From positions 1-11,856 of the forward strand of contig NZ_CABTZR010000067.1 of NCBI RefSeq assembly GCF_902489365.1: a DNA stretch of 11,856 bases, in the 5' to 3' direction. The position numbers and the translations under genes were made by a program. Each line of letters starts with the position of its first letter. Position 1 is the stretch's first letter. This DNA is from an uncultured Corynebacterium sp. GTDB taxonomy: Bacteria; Actinomycetota; Actinomycetes; Mycobacteriales; Mycobacteriaceae. Shown in pieces: positions 5,325 through 11,856 of this stretch. Below the pieces are notes generated by a model. It was not told the DNA's origin. It did not search any database and saw only the letters and a list, made by a program, of their open reading frames with translations.

Positions 5325-5545
5325 GTGTTCAAACAGCCTTCACGGCCTCGTGCGGTGCCACTATTCGGCGCTGCCTCCTTCTACATTGAAGGACGGCCGC
5401 CGGAGTAACGGTCTCCGCATCTGGTTCGACTAACGAATGGGCCGACCATTGCGTTACATGGCCCACGATAACGCACGGAAAGATTATGACACGGTTTTCA
5501 CTTCAATACCACCACTAACTTTAATAACTTGGTATGTTTGAACAC
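5325..5545. repeat. Inverted pair of GTGTTCAAACA motifs
   Basis: GTGTTCAAACA at 5325-5335 recurs as its exact inverse complement TGTTTGAACAC at 5535-5545. Each copy contains the small palindrome TGTT-NN-AACA, as an operator would. One copy lies 17 bp upstream of the 36-residue start codon and the other about 130 bp upstream of the first mycoloyltransferase. Confidence 0.45.
5450..5475. repeat. TGCGTTA-N12-TAACGCA inverted repeat
   Basis: Two perfect 7-base arms (5450-5456 and 5469-5475) are separated by 12 bases. The geometry suits a dimeric regulator or a small hairpin. Position is mid-way between the divergent genes. No known operator is recognised. Confidence 0.4.
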
Positions 5546-5674
5546 GTTACCCTTAACTTGGGGTGCTGATATTCCTATCTACCAGCACTATTGCCAATTT
5601 CATGGGTGGCGTGTCCGGAGCATCTTTTACACTTGCCCCTACATTTCCGCTCATCACTTAGAAAGCGAGATTCC

Positions 5675-7096
5675 ATGAAGATTGCGCGCTCTCTCACGAC
5701 GCTAGCGGCAGCCACCGCCCTAACACTTGGCGCCGTAGCATCCCCTGCCGCGGGCGCATCCGAGGTCACCCCGGAACAAATCAGCGGTGATGCCACACCG
5801 TCCACCATTTCCGAGCTTGACATCTACGGGGAGATCGAAAAGTACCTGCCCAAGGATTCCACCGGAAACCCGTCGCCGTCCCGCCAAGAATATGAAGACG
5901 CCATTGGTAAGAACATCACTTTTAAGCACGTTAAGATCGGTGAAATCCCGGACAGTAAACAGTGGATGGGCTACGTCCTGAAGTTCCCAGACTACCGCCA
6001 GAGTGTCAAGGCCCTCAATGCCACCGCACCAGCGATGGACCGCACCGTTCCTCTCGCAGTGGTCACCCCAGACGGCACCTTCGATTCTTCCCGCCCCACC
6101 CTTTATCTGCTCAACGGTGCTGGCGGTGCCGAGCAGGGCATGGACTGGCTGGTAGCCACCGCGGGCGAAGACTTGGATCCCAACAAGGAGGGCACCCAAG
6201 AACTCGATGACTACTACGGCGACCGGAACGTCAATGTCGTCATCCCGCAGGCAGGCGCATTCTCCTACTACACCGACTGGGTTACCACTCCGGACCGCAG
6301 CTACCTCAAGGGCCCGCAGAAGTGGGAGACCTTCCTCACCAAGGAGCTACCGGGACCGCTGGAAAAGCACATCAACGCCAACGGCAAGCGCGGCATCGCA
6401 GGCATGTCCATGTCTGCTACCTCTTCGCTCGTCCTGGCCCAGCACAACCCCAACTTCTATGACGCTATCGGGTCCTTCTCTGGTTGTGCGGCCACCTCAA
6501 CTCCGCTGCCGAACTTCTACACGCAGCTGACTGTAAATCGTGGCGGTGGAAGCACCGAGCAGATGTGGGGACCGATGGGCGGTGACTACAACCGCTACAA
6601 CGATGGTCTCATCAACGCCACAAAGAACAACATGGGCAATTCCCAGGTCTACGTCTCCGCTAACTCGGGCCTGGCCGGGATGAACGATTTGGGTTCGTCC
6701 AGGATTGAAAAGCAAGGTCTGGCCGGAGCCTTGAAGTCCTCCTCCACCCTGGTGGTGGAAGGCGGCGTCATCGAGGCAGCGATGAACGCGTGCACCCACG
6801 ACCTGCAGGCAAAACTGCAGCGCGAGGGTGTCGACGCAGATTTCAACCTGCGCGATACCGGCACCCACTCCTGGCCGGGCTGGTTCGATGACATCAACTC
6901 CTCCTGGCCCACCTTCGCTCGTGCCTTTGGCCTGCCGGTGGAGCCGGTCTCCACGCGGGCGTCGGAAAACGCGGTGAGCGCGGACGCTAACGCCAAGGCT
7001 GAGGATGCCGATAAGCAGAATATGGAAGAGGCCGAGGCTGATCCCAAGACCCCTGCTGACTCCCGGCCCGTAGACCCAGAGGCCGTTGAACAGTAA
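5675..7096 (+). CDS. Secreted trehalose mycoloyltransferase (antigen 85 family) with acidic C-terminal tail
   Basis: A 473-residue exported alpha/beta-hydrolase that transfers corynomycolate from trehalose monomycolate to acceptors (arabinogalactan, a second trehalose or proteins) in the cell envelope. The signal peptide covers about residues 1-28 (MKIARSLTTLAAATALTLGA, then a PAAGA|S-type cleavage site). By comparison with Ag85, the catalytic residues are Ser245 in GMSMS, Glu362 in VEGG and His398 in GTHSW. Cys271 and Cys373 are shared with the next gene and may pair. After the catalytic domain, residues 424-473 form a low-complexity tail rich in Ala, Glu and Asp, absent from the downstream paralogue. 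Residues 50-100 also contain an insertion. The ATG at 5675 is chosen over an in-frame TTG at 5591 because it starts the signal peptide. It is first of a tandem pair, 38 bp apart. Confidence 0.93.
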   Translation: MKIARSLTTLAAATALTLGAVASPAAGASEVTPEQISGDATPSTISELDIYGEIEKYLPKDSTGNPSPSRQEYEDAIGKNITFKHVKIGEIPDSKQWMGYVLKFPDYRQSVKALNATAPAMDRTVPLAVVTPDGTFDSSRPTLYLLNGAGGAEQGMDWLVATAGEDLDPNKEGTQELDDYYGDRNVNVVIPQAGAFSYYTDWVTTPDRSYLKGPQKWETFLTKELPGPLEKHINANGKRGIAGMSMSATSSLVLAQHNPNFYDAIGSFSGCAATSTPLPNFYTQLTVNRGGGSTEQMWGPMGGDYNRYNDGLINATKNNMGNSQVYVSANSGLAGMNDLGSSRIEKQGLAGALKSSSTLVVEGGVIEAAMNACTHDLQAKLQREGVDADFNLRDTGTHSWPGWFDDINSSWPTFARAFGLPVEPVSTRASENAVSADANAKAEDADKQNMEEAEADPKTPADSRPVDPEAVEQ

Positions 7097-7134
7097 GCTC
7101 AACTCGCACTACTGATTGCTAAATAAGGAATGTA

Positions 7135-8214
7135 ATGAAGCGTCTTAGCTCTCTCCTCGCCGCCGGCGCGCTTAGCGCTGCCGCGCTTGTCGGCCCCGTT
7201 GCGGGTGCCGCCACTATCACCCCACAGCAGGTTGCGGGTGACACGCCACTGTCCACCATCTCGGACCTGAACGTCACCCCGGAGGTGCAGAGCCAGAAGT
7301 GGTACGAGCACTTCAAAGATGACTCCCGCGTTCTCAAGCTGGAGGCTACATCACCGGCTATGAACGGCCGTGTGATTCCGCTGGCTGTTATCCCTGCCAA
7401 GAACCCGGACCGCCCGACCGTGTACCTGCTCAACGGCGCTGGCTCCGCGGAGCAGGACTCCGATTGGCTGTACATGTCCGATGCCGTGGACTTCTACGCG
7501 GACAAGGACGTCAACGTTGTCGTTCCGCAGGCAGGTGCCTTCTCCTACTACACCGACTGGCTGGAGGAACCCAACGGCAAGTACCTCAAGGGCCCACAGA
7601 AGTGGGAGACCTTCCTGACCAAGGAGCTGCCTGGCCCGCTGGAGTCGCGCCTGAATGCAAGCAACAAGCGCGCCATTGCCGGCATGTCCATGTCCGCAAC
7701 GTCTTCCCTGCTGCTGGCGCAGCACAACCAGGGCTTCTATGACGCGGTTGGCTCCTACGCTGGCTGCGCTGCAACCGCCTACCCCACGGAGTACCAGTTC
7801 CTGCGCCTCACCGTGAACCGCGGCGGCGGAGAACCGGAGCAGATGTGGGGCCCGATGGGCTCTGGGTACAACCGTTACAACGATGCCCTGATGAACTCCG
7901 AGAAACTGCGCGGCACCAAGCTGTACATTTCCTCCGCCTCGGGCTTCGCGGGTGAGCAGGATACCCCGTCCTACTACATGAACAAGGGCTACAGCCCGCT
8001 GGCCGCCTACGCGGGTTCGGCACAGCTGCAGATTGAAGGCGGCGTCATTGAGGCCGCGGTCAACCACTGCACCCACATGCTCAAGGCCAAGCTGGACAAG
8101 CAGAACATTCCAGCCACCTACAACTTCCGCAACGTGGGCACGCACTCCTGGCCGGGCTGGCGCGAGGACCTCGTAAAGTCCTGGCCCACCTTTGAGGAAG
8201 CTTTCAACTCCTAA
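7135..8214 (+). CDS. Secreted trehalose mycoloyltransferase, compact form (antigen 85 family, MytC-like size)
   Basis: A 359-residue exported esterase paralogous to the preceding gene. The signal peptide is residues 1-25 (MKRLSSLLAAGALSAAALVG then PVAGA|A). The predicted triad is Ser185 (GMSMS), Glu301 (IEGG; Glu306 is an alternative) and His337 (GTHSW). Cys211 and Cys312 match the cysteine pair of its neighbour. AAGGAA at 7125-7130 lies 4 bp before the ATG. The 38-bp gap and shared strand indicate an operon with the upstream gene. In C. glutamicum a mycoloyltransferase of about this size, MytC (cg0413), lies in the same general region and is known to O-mycoloylate small porins. Orthology is plausible but not provable here. 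A GC-rich hairpin follows the stop. Confidence 0.93.
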   Translation: MKRLSSLLAAGALSAAALVGPVAGAATITPQQVAGDTPLSTISDLNVTPEVQSQKWYEHFKDDSRVLKLEATSPAMNGRVIPLAVIPAKNPDRPTVYLLNGAGSAEQDSDWLYMSDAVDFYADKDVNVVVPQAGAFSYYTDWLEEPNGKYLKGPQKWETFLTKELPGPLESRLNASNKRAIAGMSMSATSSLLLAQHNQGFYDAVGSYAGCAATAYPTEYQFLRLTVNRGGGEPEQMWGPMGSGYNRYNDALMNSEKLRGTKLYISSASGFAGEQDTPSYYMNKGYSPLAAYAGSAQLQIEGGVIEAAVNHCTHMLKAKLDKQNIPATYNFRNVGTHSWPGWREDLVKSWPTFEEAFNS

Positions 8215-8233
8215 AAAGTGAGCGGAGCGTGAC

Positions 8234-8250
8234 GCGCCACGGTGTGGCGC
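8234..8250 (+). terminator. Hairpin after the mycoloyltransferase pair
   Basis: GCGCCAC (8234-8240) and GTGGCGC (8244-8250) form a perfect 7-bp stem with a 3-nt GGT loop, 20 bp after the stop codon. It is a stable stem placed where a terminator is expected. Only a short mixed T/C stretch follows, so termination may be partial. Confidence 0.5.
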
Positions 8251-8270
8251 GGCGTGCTTGCTCCCCTGGC

Positions 8271-8299
8271 TTCGGATAAGTCAGACAGGGCGGTAGGAT
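8271..8299 (+). promoter_or_regulatory. Candidate promoter of the metallopeptidase-rml operon
   Basis: TTCGGA (8271-8276) and TAGGAT (8294-8299) are 17 bp apart, and the start point would fall near 8306, only a few bases before the ATG at 8309. This predicts a nearly leaderless message. AGGA inside the -10 could instead serve as a ribosome binding site (10-nt spacing) if transcription starts upstream. Confidence 0.4.
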
Positions 8300-8308
8300 A
8301 GCGGCATT

Positions 8309-9667
8309 ATGAAGCTGCTTTCTACCGCCCTTTCGCATATCTCCACCGCTCGCAGCCAGGCTGCGCTTACTCGGGATAGCTACACGAGGGTGGATTTCAA
8401 CATCGGCTTCGAGGTCACCCACTATGACTTGGACCTGACCTACCGCGTGGAACCCAACATGCTGCAGGGCGAAGCCATCCTCCACATTCGTGCACTGGAG
8501 GACTTGGACAAGCTCACACTCGACCTCGGCGGCGCCATGGTGGCTCGCCGCATCACGGCGAAACACGCACCCCGCGTGGCCAAGTTTCGCCTGTCCGCCG
8601 GCAAACTGCGGCTGACCTTTGCCGACACCATCGCGGAGGACCAAGAGTTTGAGCTGCACATTCGCTACGGCGGCTCGCCACGCCCACTGCGCACGCCGTG
8701 GGGCGAAATCGGCTGGGAGGAAACAGATTCCGGATCCCTTGTGGCCAGCCAACCCAACGGTGCGCCCAGCTGGTTCCCCTGCGATGACACCCCGTCAGAA
8801 AAGGCTACCTACGATATTTGCATCACCGCTGACGATCCTTTCGTGGTGATTTCCAACGGCAAGCTGGTCTCCCGCCGCAGCGCAGGCGGCTCAATGACGC
8901 GCTGGCACTACCGCGTCAAGCACCCCATGGCCACGTACCTCGCCACGGTGCAGATCGGCGAATACTCAGAGATTGACCTGGGCCGTGACGTCCGCGCTTG
9001 GGCGCCGGCTCGCCTCAAGCAGGTAGTCCTCGAAGAGTTCGCCCAACAGCAGGAAATGCTGGACTTCTATTCCTCGCTCTTCGGCCACTACCCTTTCCCC
9101 GACTACCAAGTGGTCATCACCGATGATGAGTTGGAGATCCCGCTGGAGGCTCAAGGCCTGTCAATTTTCGGCTCCAACCACGTGAAGGGTGACCACCTCT
9201 TTGAGCGCCTCATCGCCCACGAGCTGTCCCACCAGTGGTTCGGAAACTCCGTCGGACTTAGCGAGTGGAAGGATATCTGGCTCAACGAAGGTTTTGCCTG
9301 CTACTGCGAGTGGCTGTGGTTCGAGCACGCGCATGGCCGCCCGGTGCATGAATCGGCGCGTTCGCACTACCAGGTGCTCGCACGCAAGAAGCAGGACATC
9401 ATGCTCGGTGATCCGGGCACGCGCGACATGTTCGATGACCGCGTCTACAAGCGCGGCGCACTGACTGTTCACGCACTTCGCCGCCTCGTGGGCGACGAGG
9501 TCTTCTTCCGCACGGTCCGGGATTACCTCACCGCATCCCAGCACTCCGTGGTCACCCCGGAGGATCTCATCAGCCGTGTGAAAAAGGAGGCGGCAGATCC
9601 CGCTGCGGTCGATGCTTTGTTGGACGAGTGGCTCAACCACACCGCGCTGCCCAAGTTCCCGGTCTAG
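8309..9667 (+). CDS. M1-family zinc metallopeptidase (aminopeptidase N-like), compact
   Basis: A 452-residue cytoplasmic zinc peptidase expected to remove N-terminal amino acids from peptides. It has an N-terminal beta-sandwich domain (about residues 25-220) and a thermolysin-like catalytic domain. Zinc ligands and catalytic residues are HELSH (304-308) with Glu327 in NEGF; Tyr380 in VYKRG is the likely transition-state tyrosine. The usual GAMEN substrate motif is replaced by EAQGL (280-284), a variant seen in some bacterial members. At 452 residues it lacks the large helical C-terminal domain of classical aminopeptidase N (about 850 residues). No signal peptide is present. The start is the ATG at 8309, just after a candidate promoter. 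The stop is 11 bp before rmlB, so the two are probably co-transcribed. Its link to rhamnose synthesis is unclear. Confidence 0.9.
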   Translation: MKLLSTALSHISTARSQAALTRDSYTRVDFNIGFEVTHYDLDLTYRVEPNMLQGEAILHIRALEDLDKLTLDLGGAMVARRITAKHAPRVAKFRLSAGKLRLTFADTIAEDQEFELHIRYGGSPRPLRTPWGEIGWEETDSGSLVASQPNGAPSWFPCDDTPSEKATYDICITADDPFVVISNGKLVSRRSAGGSMTRWHYRVKHPMATYLATVQIGEYSEIDLGRDVRAWAPARLKQVVLEEFAQQQEMLDFYSSLFGHYPFPDYQVVITDDELEIPLEAQGLSIFGSNHVKGDHLFERLIAHELSHQWFGNSVGLSEWKDIWLNEGFACYCEWLWFEHAHGRPVHESARSHYQVLARKKQDIMLGDPGTRDMFDDRVYKRGALTVHALRRLVGDEVFFRTVRDYLTASQHSVVTPEDLISRVKKEAADPAAVDALLDEWLNHTALPKFPV

Positions 9668-9678
9668 ACTTGTTCACC

Positions 9679-10683
9679 ATGCGCAGGATGCTTGTTACCG
9701 GCGGTGCCGGCTTTATTGGTGCAAACTTCGTGAGGCTCGTAGCCCAGCAACGGCCCGACGTGGACATCACCGTCTTGGACAAGCTCACCTACGCGGGCAA
9801 CCGCGCCAACCTCGACGGCGTGGACGCCACCCTGGTGGTGGGGGACGTGGCGGATGAGGGGGTCGTCGACAAGCTCGTGGCCCAGGCCGATACCGTGGTG
9901 CACTTCGCGGCGGAATCCCACAATGACAACTCTTTGCGGGATCCTTCGCCCTTCCTCCACACCAATATCATGGGCACCTTCGTGCTGCTGGAGGCCTGTC
10001 GCCGCCACGATGTGCGCCTCCACCACGTTTCCACCGATGAGGTTTTTGGTGACTTGGAGATTGGCGCCGATACCTACTTCACCGAGGAGACTCCCTATAA
10101 CCCCTCTTCGCCCTATTCGGCCACGAAGGCCGGCTCAGATCACCTAGTGCGCGCGTGGGTGCGCAGTTTTGGGCTGCGGGCAACCATTTCGAATTGCTCC
10201 AATAATTACGGCCCTTACCAACACATTGAGAAGTTCATCCCGCGGCAGATCACCAACCTGCTTCTGGGCCAGCCCGCCAAGCTTTATGGCACGGGCGAGC
10301 AGGTGCGGGATTGGATTCACGTGGATGATCACAACGAGGCGGTGCTTGCCATCCTGGACCGTGGGCGCATCGGTGAGACCTATAACATCGGCGCTGACCA
10401 GGAAGATACGAATAACCGCCAGGTCATCGAAATGATCTGTGAGCTGATGGGCGCTACGGATGACGGCCACGCGCGTTTTGAACACGTGGCGGATCGCCCG
10501 GGCCATGACCAGCGCTACGCCATGGATGCCAGCAAGCTGCGCCGCGAGCTGGGCTGGAGCCCGCGCTACACAGATCTGCGGGAGGGCCTGGCCGCCACTA
10601 TCGAGTGGTACCGCGCACACGAGGACTGGTGGCGCCCGGGCAAGGAAGAAGTCGAAGCCAACTACGCAAAGCAAGGACAGTAG
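9679..10683 (+). CDS. rmlB: dTDP-glucose 4,6-dehydratase
   Basis: A 334-residue NAD-dependent extended SDR enzyme that converts dTDP-glucose to dTDP-4-keto-6-deoxyglucose, the second step of dTDP-L-rhamnose synthesis in the cytoplasm. It shows the nucleotide-binding GGAGFIG (residues 8-14), the dehydratase Asp120-Glu121 in STDEVFGD, and catalytic Tyr146-x3-Lys150 in SPYSATKAG. RPGHD (273-277) is a family hallmark. The start is placed at the ATG at 9679 because MRRMLVTGGAGFIG matches the family N-terminus. No clear ribosome binding site is visible, so coupling to the upstream stop (11 bp away) is likely; a GTG at 9628 and an ATG at 9688 are alternatives. rmlCD follows after 6 bp. Rhamnose forms part of the linker tying arabinogalactan to peptidoglycan, which makes the pathway essential in mycolata. 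Confidence 0.95.
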   Translation: MRRMLVTGGAGFIGANFVRLVAQQRPDVDITVLDKLTYAGNRANLDGVDATLVVGDVADEGVVDKLVAQADTVVHFAAESHNDNSLRDPSPFLHTNIMGTFVLLEACRRHDVRLHHVSTDEVFGDLEIGADTYFTEETPYNPSSPYSATKAGSDHLVRAWVRSFGLRATISNCSNNYGPYQHIEKFIPRQITNLLLGQPAKLYGTGEQVRDWIHVDDHNEAVLAILDRGRIGETYNIGADQEDTNNRQVIEMICELMGATDDGHARFEHVADRPGHDQRYAMDASKLRRELGWSPRYTDLREGLAATIEWYRAHEDWWRPGKEEVEANYAKQGQ

Positions 10684-10689
10684 ATATCC

Positions 10690-11856
10690 ATGAAGGTGCA
10701 GTCAACGGCCATCGAAGGCTTGCTCATTGTTCAGCTCGACGTCCACGGCGATAACCGCGGCTGGTTCAAGGAGAACTGGCAGCGTGAGAAGATGGTGGCG
10801 GCAGGTTTGCCAGACTTCCAACCGGTGCAAAACAACGTTTCCTTCAATGCGGAGAAGGGGGTTACGCGCGGACTGCACGCGGAGCCCTGGGACAAGCTCG
10901 TCTCCGTGGCTTCCGGCCGGGCCTTCGGCGCGTGGTGCGATCTGCGTGAGGGCTCGTCCACCTTCGGGCAGCTGGTAACCCACGAGCTGCGCGAGGACGT
11001 GGCGGTCTTCGTGCCGCGGGGCGTGGCCAACGGCTTCCAAGCGCTGGAGGCTTGCGCCTACTCCTACCTGGTCAATGACCACTGGTCCCCGGATGCGGAG
11101 TACACCTGCGTCAACCTGAGCATGGTGGACTGGCCGCTAGAACCAACGGAGATCTCCGACAAAGACAAAGCGCACCCCGCGCTTGCCGACGTCTCCCCCA
11201 TGCCCCCTCGCCGCATCCTGGTCACCGGCGCCAACGGGCAGCTGGGCCGCGCACTGCAGAAATTCCTGCCCTCCGCTGGCTTGGGCGCGATGGAGTTCTG
11301 TGGGCACGAGGATTTCGACATCACCAACCCACCTGCCCGCCCATGGAAGCAGTACTCAGCCATCATCAACTGCGCGGCCTATAACGATGTCAACGGCGCG
11401 GAGGACGATCGCGCCGCGGCCTGGGCGGTCAACGCTTCTGCACCGGCGAAGCTCGCGCGCATTGCGGCGGAGAATAACCTGACCTTGGTGCACGTCTCCA
11501 GCGACTACATCTTTGATGGCTCCCACGAAGTCCACTCGGAGGAAGAAATGCCCTCCCCGCTCTCGGCTTACGGGGCGTCGAAAGCCGCGGGCGATACCGC
11601 CGCGCAAACCGCCCCGCGCCACTATGTCATCCGTACCTCCTGGGTTTTCGGCGATGGCGCTAACTTCATGGCCACGATGCGCTCGCTGGCGAATAAGGGT
11701 GTTAAGCCCTCCGTCATCCACGATCAGCGCGGGCGCCCCACCTTTGCCGAGGACCTGGCCAAGGGCATCATCCACCTGCTCAAGACCAACGCCGAGTATG
11801 GCGTGTACAACATCTCCAACTCGGGCGATGTGGTGGGCCGCGATGAGATTGCCATG
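10690..11856 (+). CDS. rmlCD: Fused dTDP-4-dehydrorhamnose 3,5-epimerase / reductase (partial, first 389 residues)
   Basis: One open frame joins the last two steps of dTDP-L-rhamnose synthesis and runs off the right edge. Residues 1 to about 160 are an RmlC cupin epimerase, with His63 in RGLHAEPWDKLVSV as the likely catalytic base and Tyr124/Tyr126 in CAYSYLVNDHWSP. A short linker leads to the RmlD reductase at residue 174. RmlD has the NAD(P)H site GANGQLG (180-186), SDYIFDG and Tyr294-GAS-Lys298. A fused rmlCD is known from C. glutamicum, so this is not a frameshift artefact; no stop or restart signal separates the halves. The start at 10690 lies 6 bp after the rmlB stop, so co-translation is likely. 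The C-terminus is missing. Confidence 0.94.
   Translation, partial: MKVQSTAIEGLLIVQLDVHGDNRGWFKENWQREKMVAAGLPDFQPVQNNVSFNAEKGVTRGLHAEPWDKLVSVASGRAFGAWCDLREGSSTFGQLVTHELREDVAVFVPRGVANGFQALEACAYSYLVNDHWSPDAEYTCVNLSMVDWPLEPTEISDKDKAHPALADVSPMPPRRILVTGANGQLGRALQKFLPSAGLGAMEFCGHEDFDITNPPARPWKQYSAIINCAAYNDVNGAEDDRAAAWAVNASAPAKLARIAAENNLTLVHVSSDYIFDGSHEVHSEEEMPSPLSAYGASKAAGDTAAQTAPRHYVIRTSWVFGDGANFMATMRSLANKGVKPSVIHDQRGRPTFAEDLAKGIIHLLKTNAEYGVYNISNSGDVVGRDEIAM

Larger units (their letters stand above)
5308..5674. other. Divergent intergenic region between the 36-residue gene and the mycoloyltransferases
   Basis: These 367 bases hold no gene. They contain a hairpin TCCTTC/GAAGGA at 5376-5393, a hairpin CGGAG/CTCCG at 5401-5417, an inverted pair TGCGTTA/TAACGCA at 5450-5475, and two inverse copies of GTGTTCAAACA (5325-5335 and 5535-5545). 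Promoters must exist in both directions, but no hexamer pair is good enough to call. The left part would be the 5' leader of the 36-residue gene. Confidence 0.6.

Noticed and set aside
5591..5674. Upstream TTG start for the first mycoloyltransferase
   Set aside because: It would put 28 extra residues before a good signal peptide that starts at 5675.
9628..9678. Upstream GTG start for rmlB
   Set aside because: It overlaps the metallopeptidase C-terminus; the ATG at 9679 gives the usual RmlB N-terminus.
10690..11856. rmlC-rmlD joint as a possible frameshift or assembly error
   Set aside because: One open frame runs through both domains with a normal linker, and the same fusion is known in C. 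glutamicum.

Overview
The window is chromosomal DNA from a Corynebacterium, or a very close mycolic-acid-containing relative. It carries RamB between sdhCA and lpd, tandem trehalose mycoloyltransferases, and a fused rmlCD gene. Coding regions are moderately GC-rich, and the intergenic regions hold AT-rich promoters and hairpins. The species cannot be fixed from the sequence. No rRNA, tRNA, CRISPR array, insertion sequence or prophage gene was seen.

Left part (1-3087): the succinate dehydrogenase operon (sdhC, then the start of sdhA) runs leftward off the window edge. Opposite it, ramB, the regulator of acetate and central metabolism, runs rightward. The 401-bp divergent region between them is dense with candidate control sites: a perfect 21-bp DtxR-like palindrome, a near-consensus GlxR/CRP-type site, a second palindrome overlapping it, a helically spaced series of C-tracts resembling RamA motifs, and a RamB-like site just downstream of the predicted ramB promoter.

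Middle part (3088-5674): lpd (dihydrolipoamide dehydrogenase, leftward, probably leaderless) is flanked by two tiny genes. One, on the right-going strand, encodes 32 residues and has a textbook promoter, ribosome binding site and terminator. The other, on the left-going strand, encodes 36 residues. Both peptides form the same kind of amphipathic helix without a signal peptide and align without gaps in that helix. They resemble in style the small mycoloylated PorA/PorH-type channel proteins of corynebacteria.

Right part (5675-11856): two tandem secreted mycoloyltransferases, then a compact M1-family zinc metallopeptidase, rmlB and the start of an rmlC-rmlD fusion. The last two make dTDP-L-rhamnose, which supplies the linker joining arabinogalactan to peptidoglycan. 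Mycoloyltransferases attach mycolic acids to that same envelope, or to small porins, so the right half is an envelope-assembly region. The most interesting idea here is that the two unannotated micro-proteins around lpd may be substrates or partners of the adjacent mycoloyltransferases.
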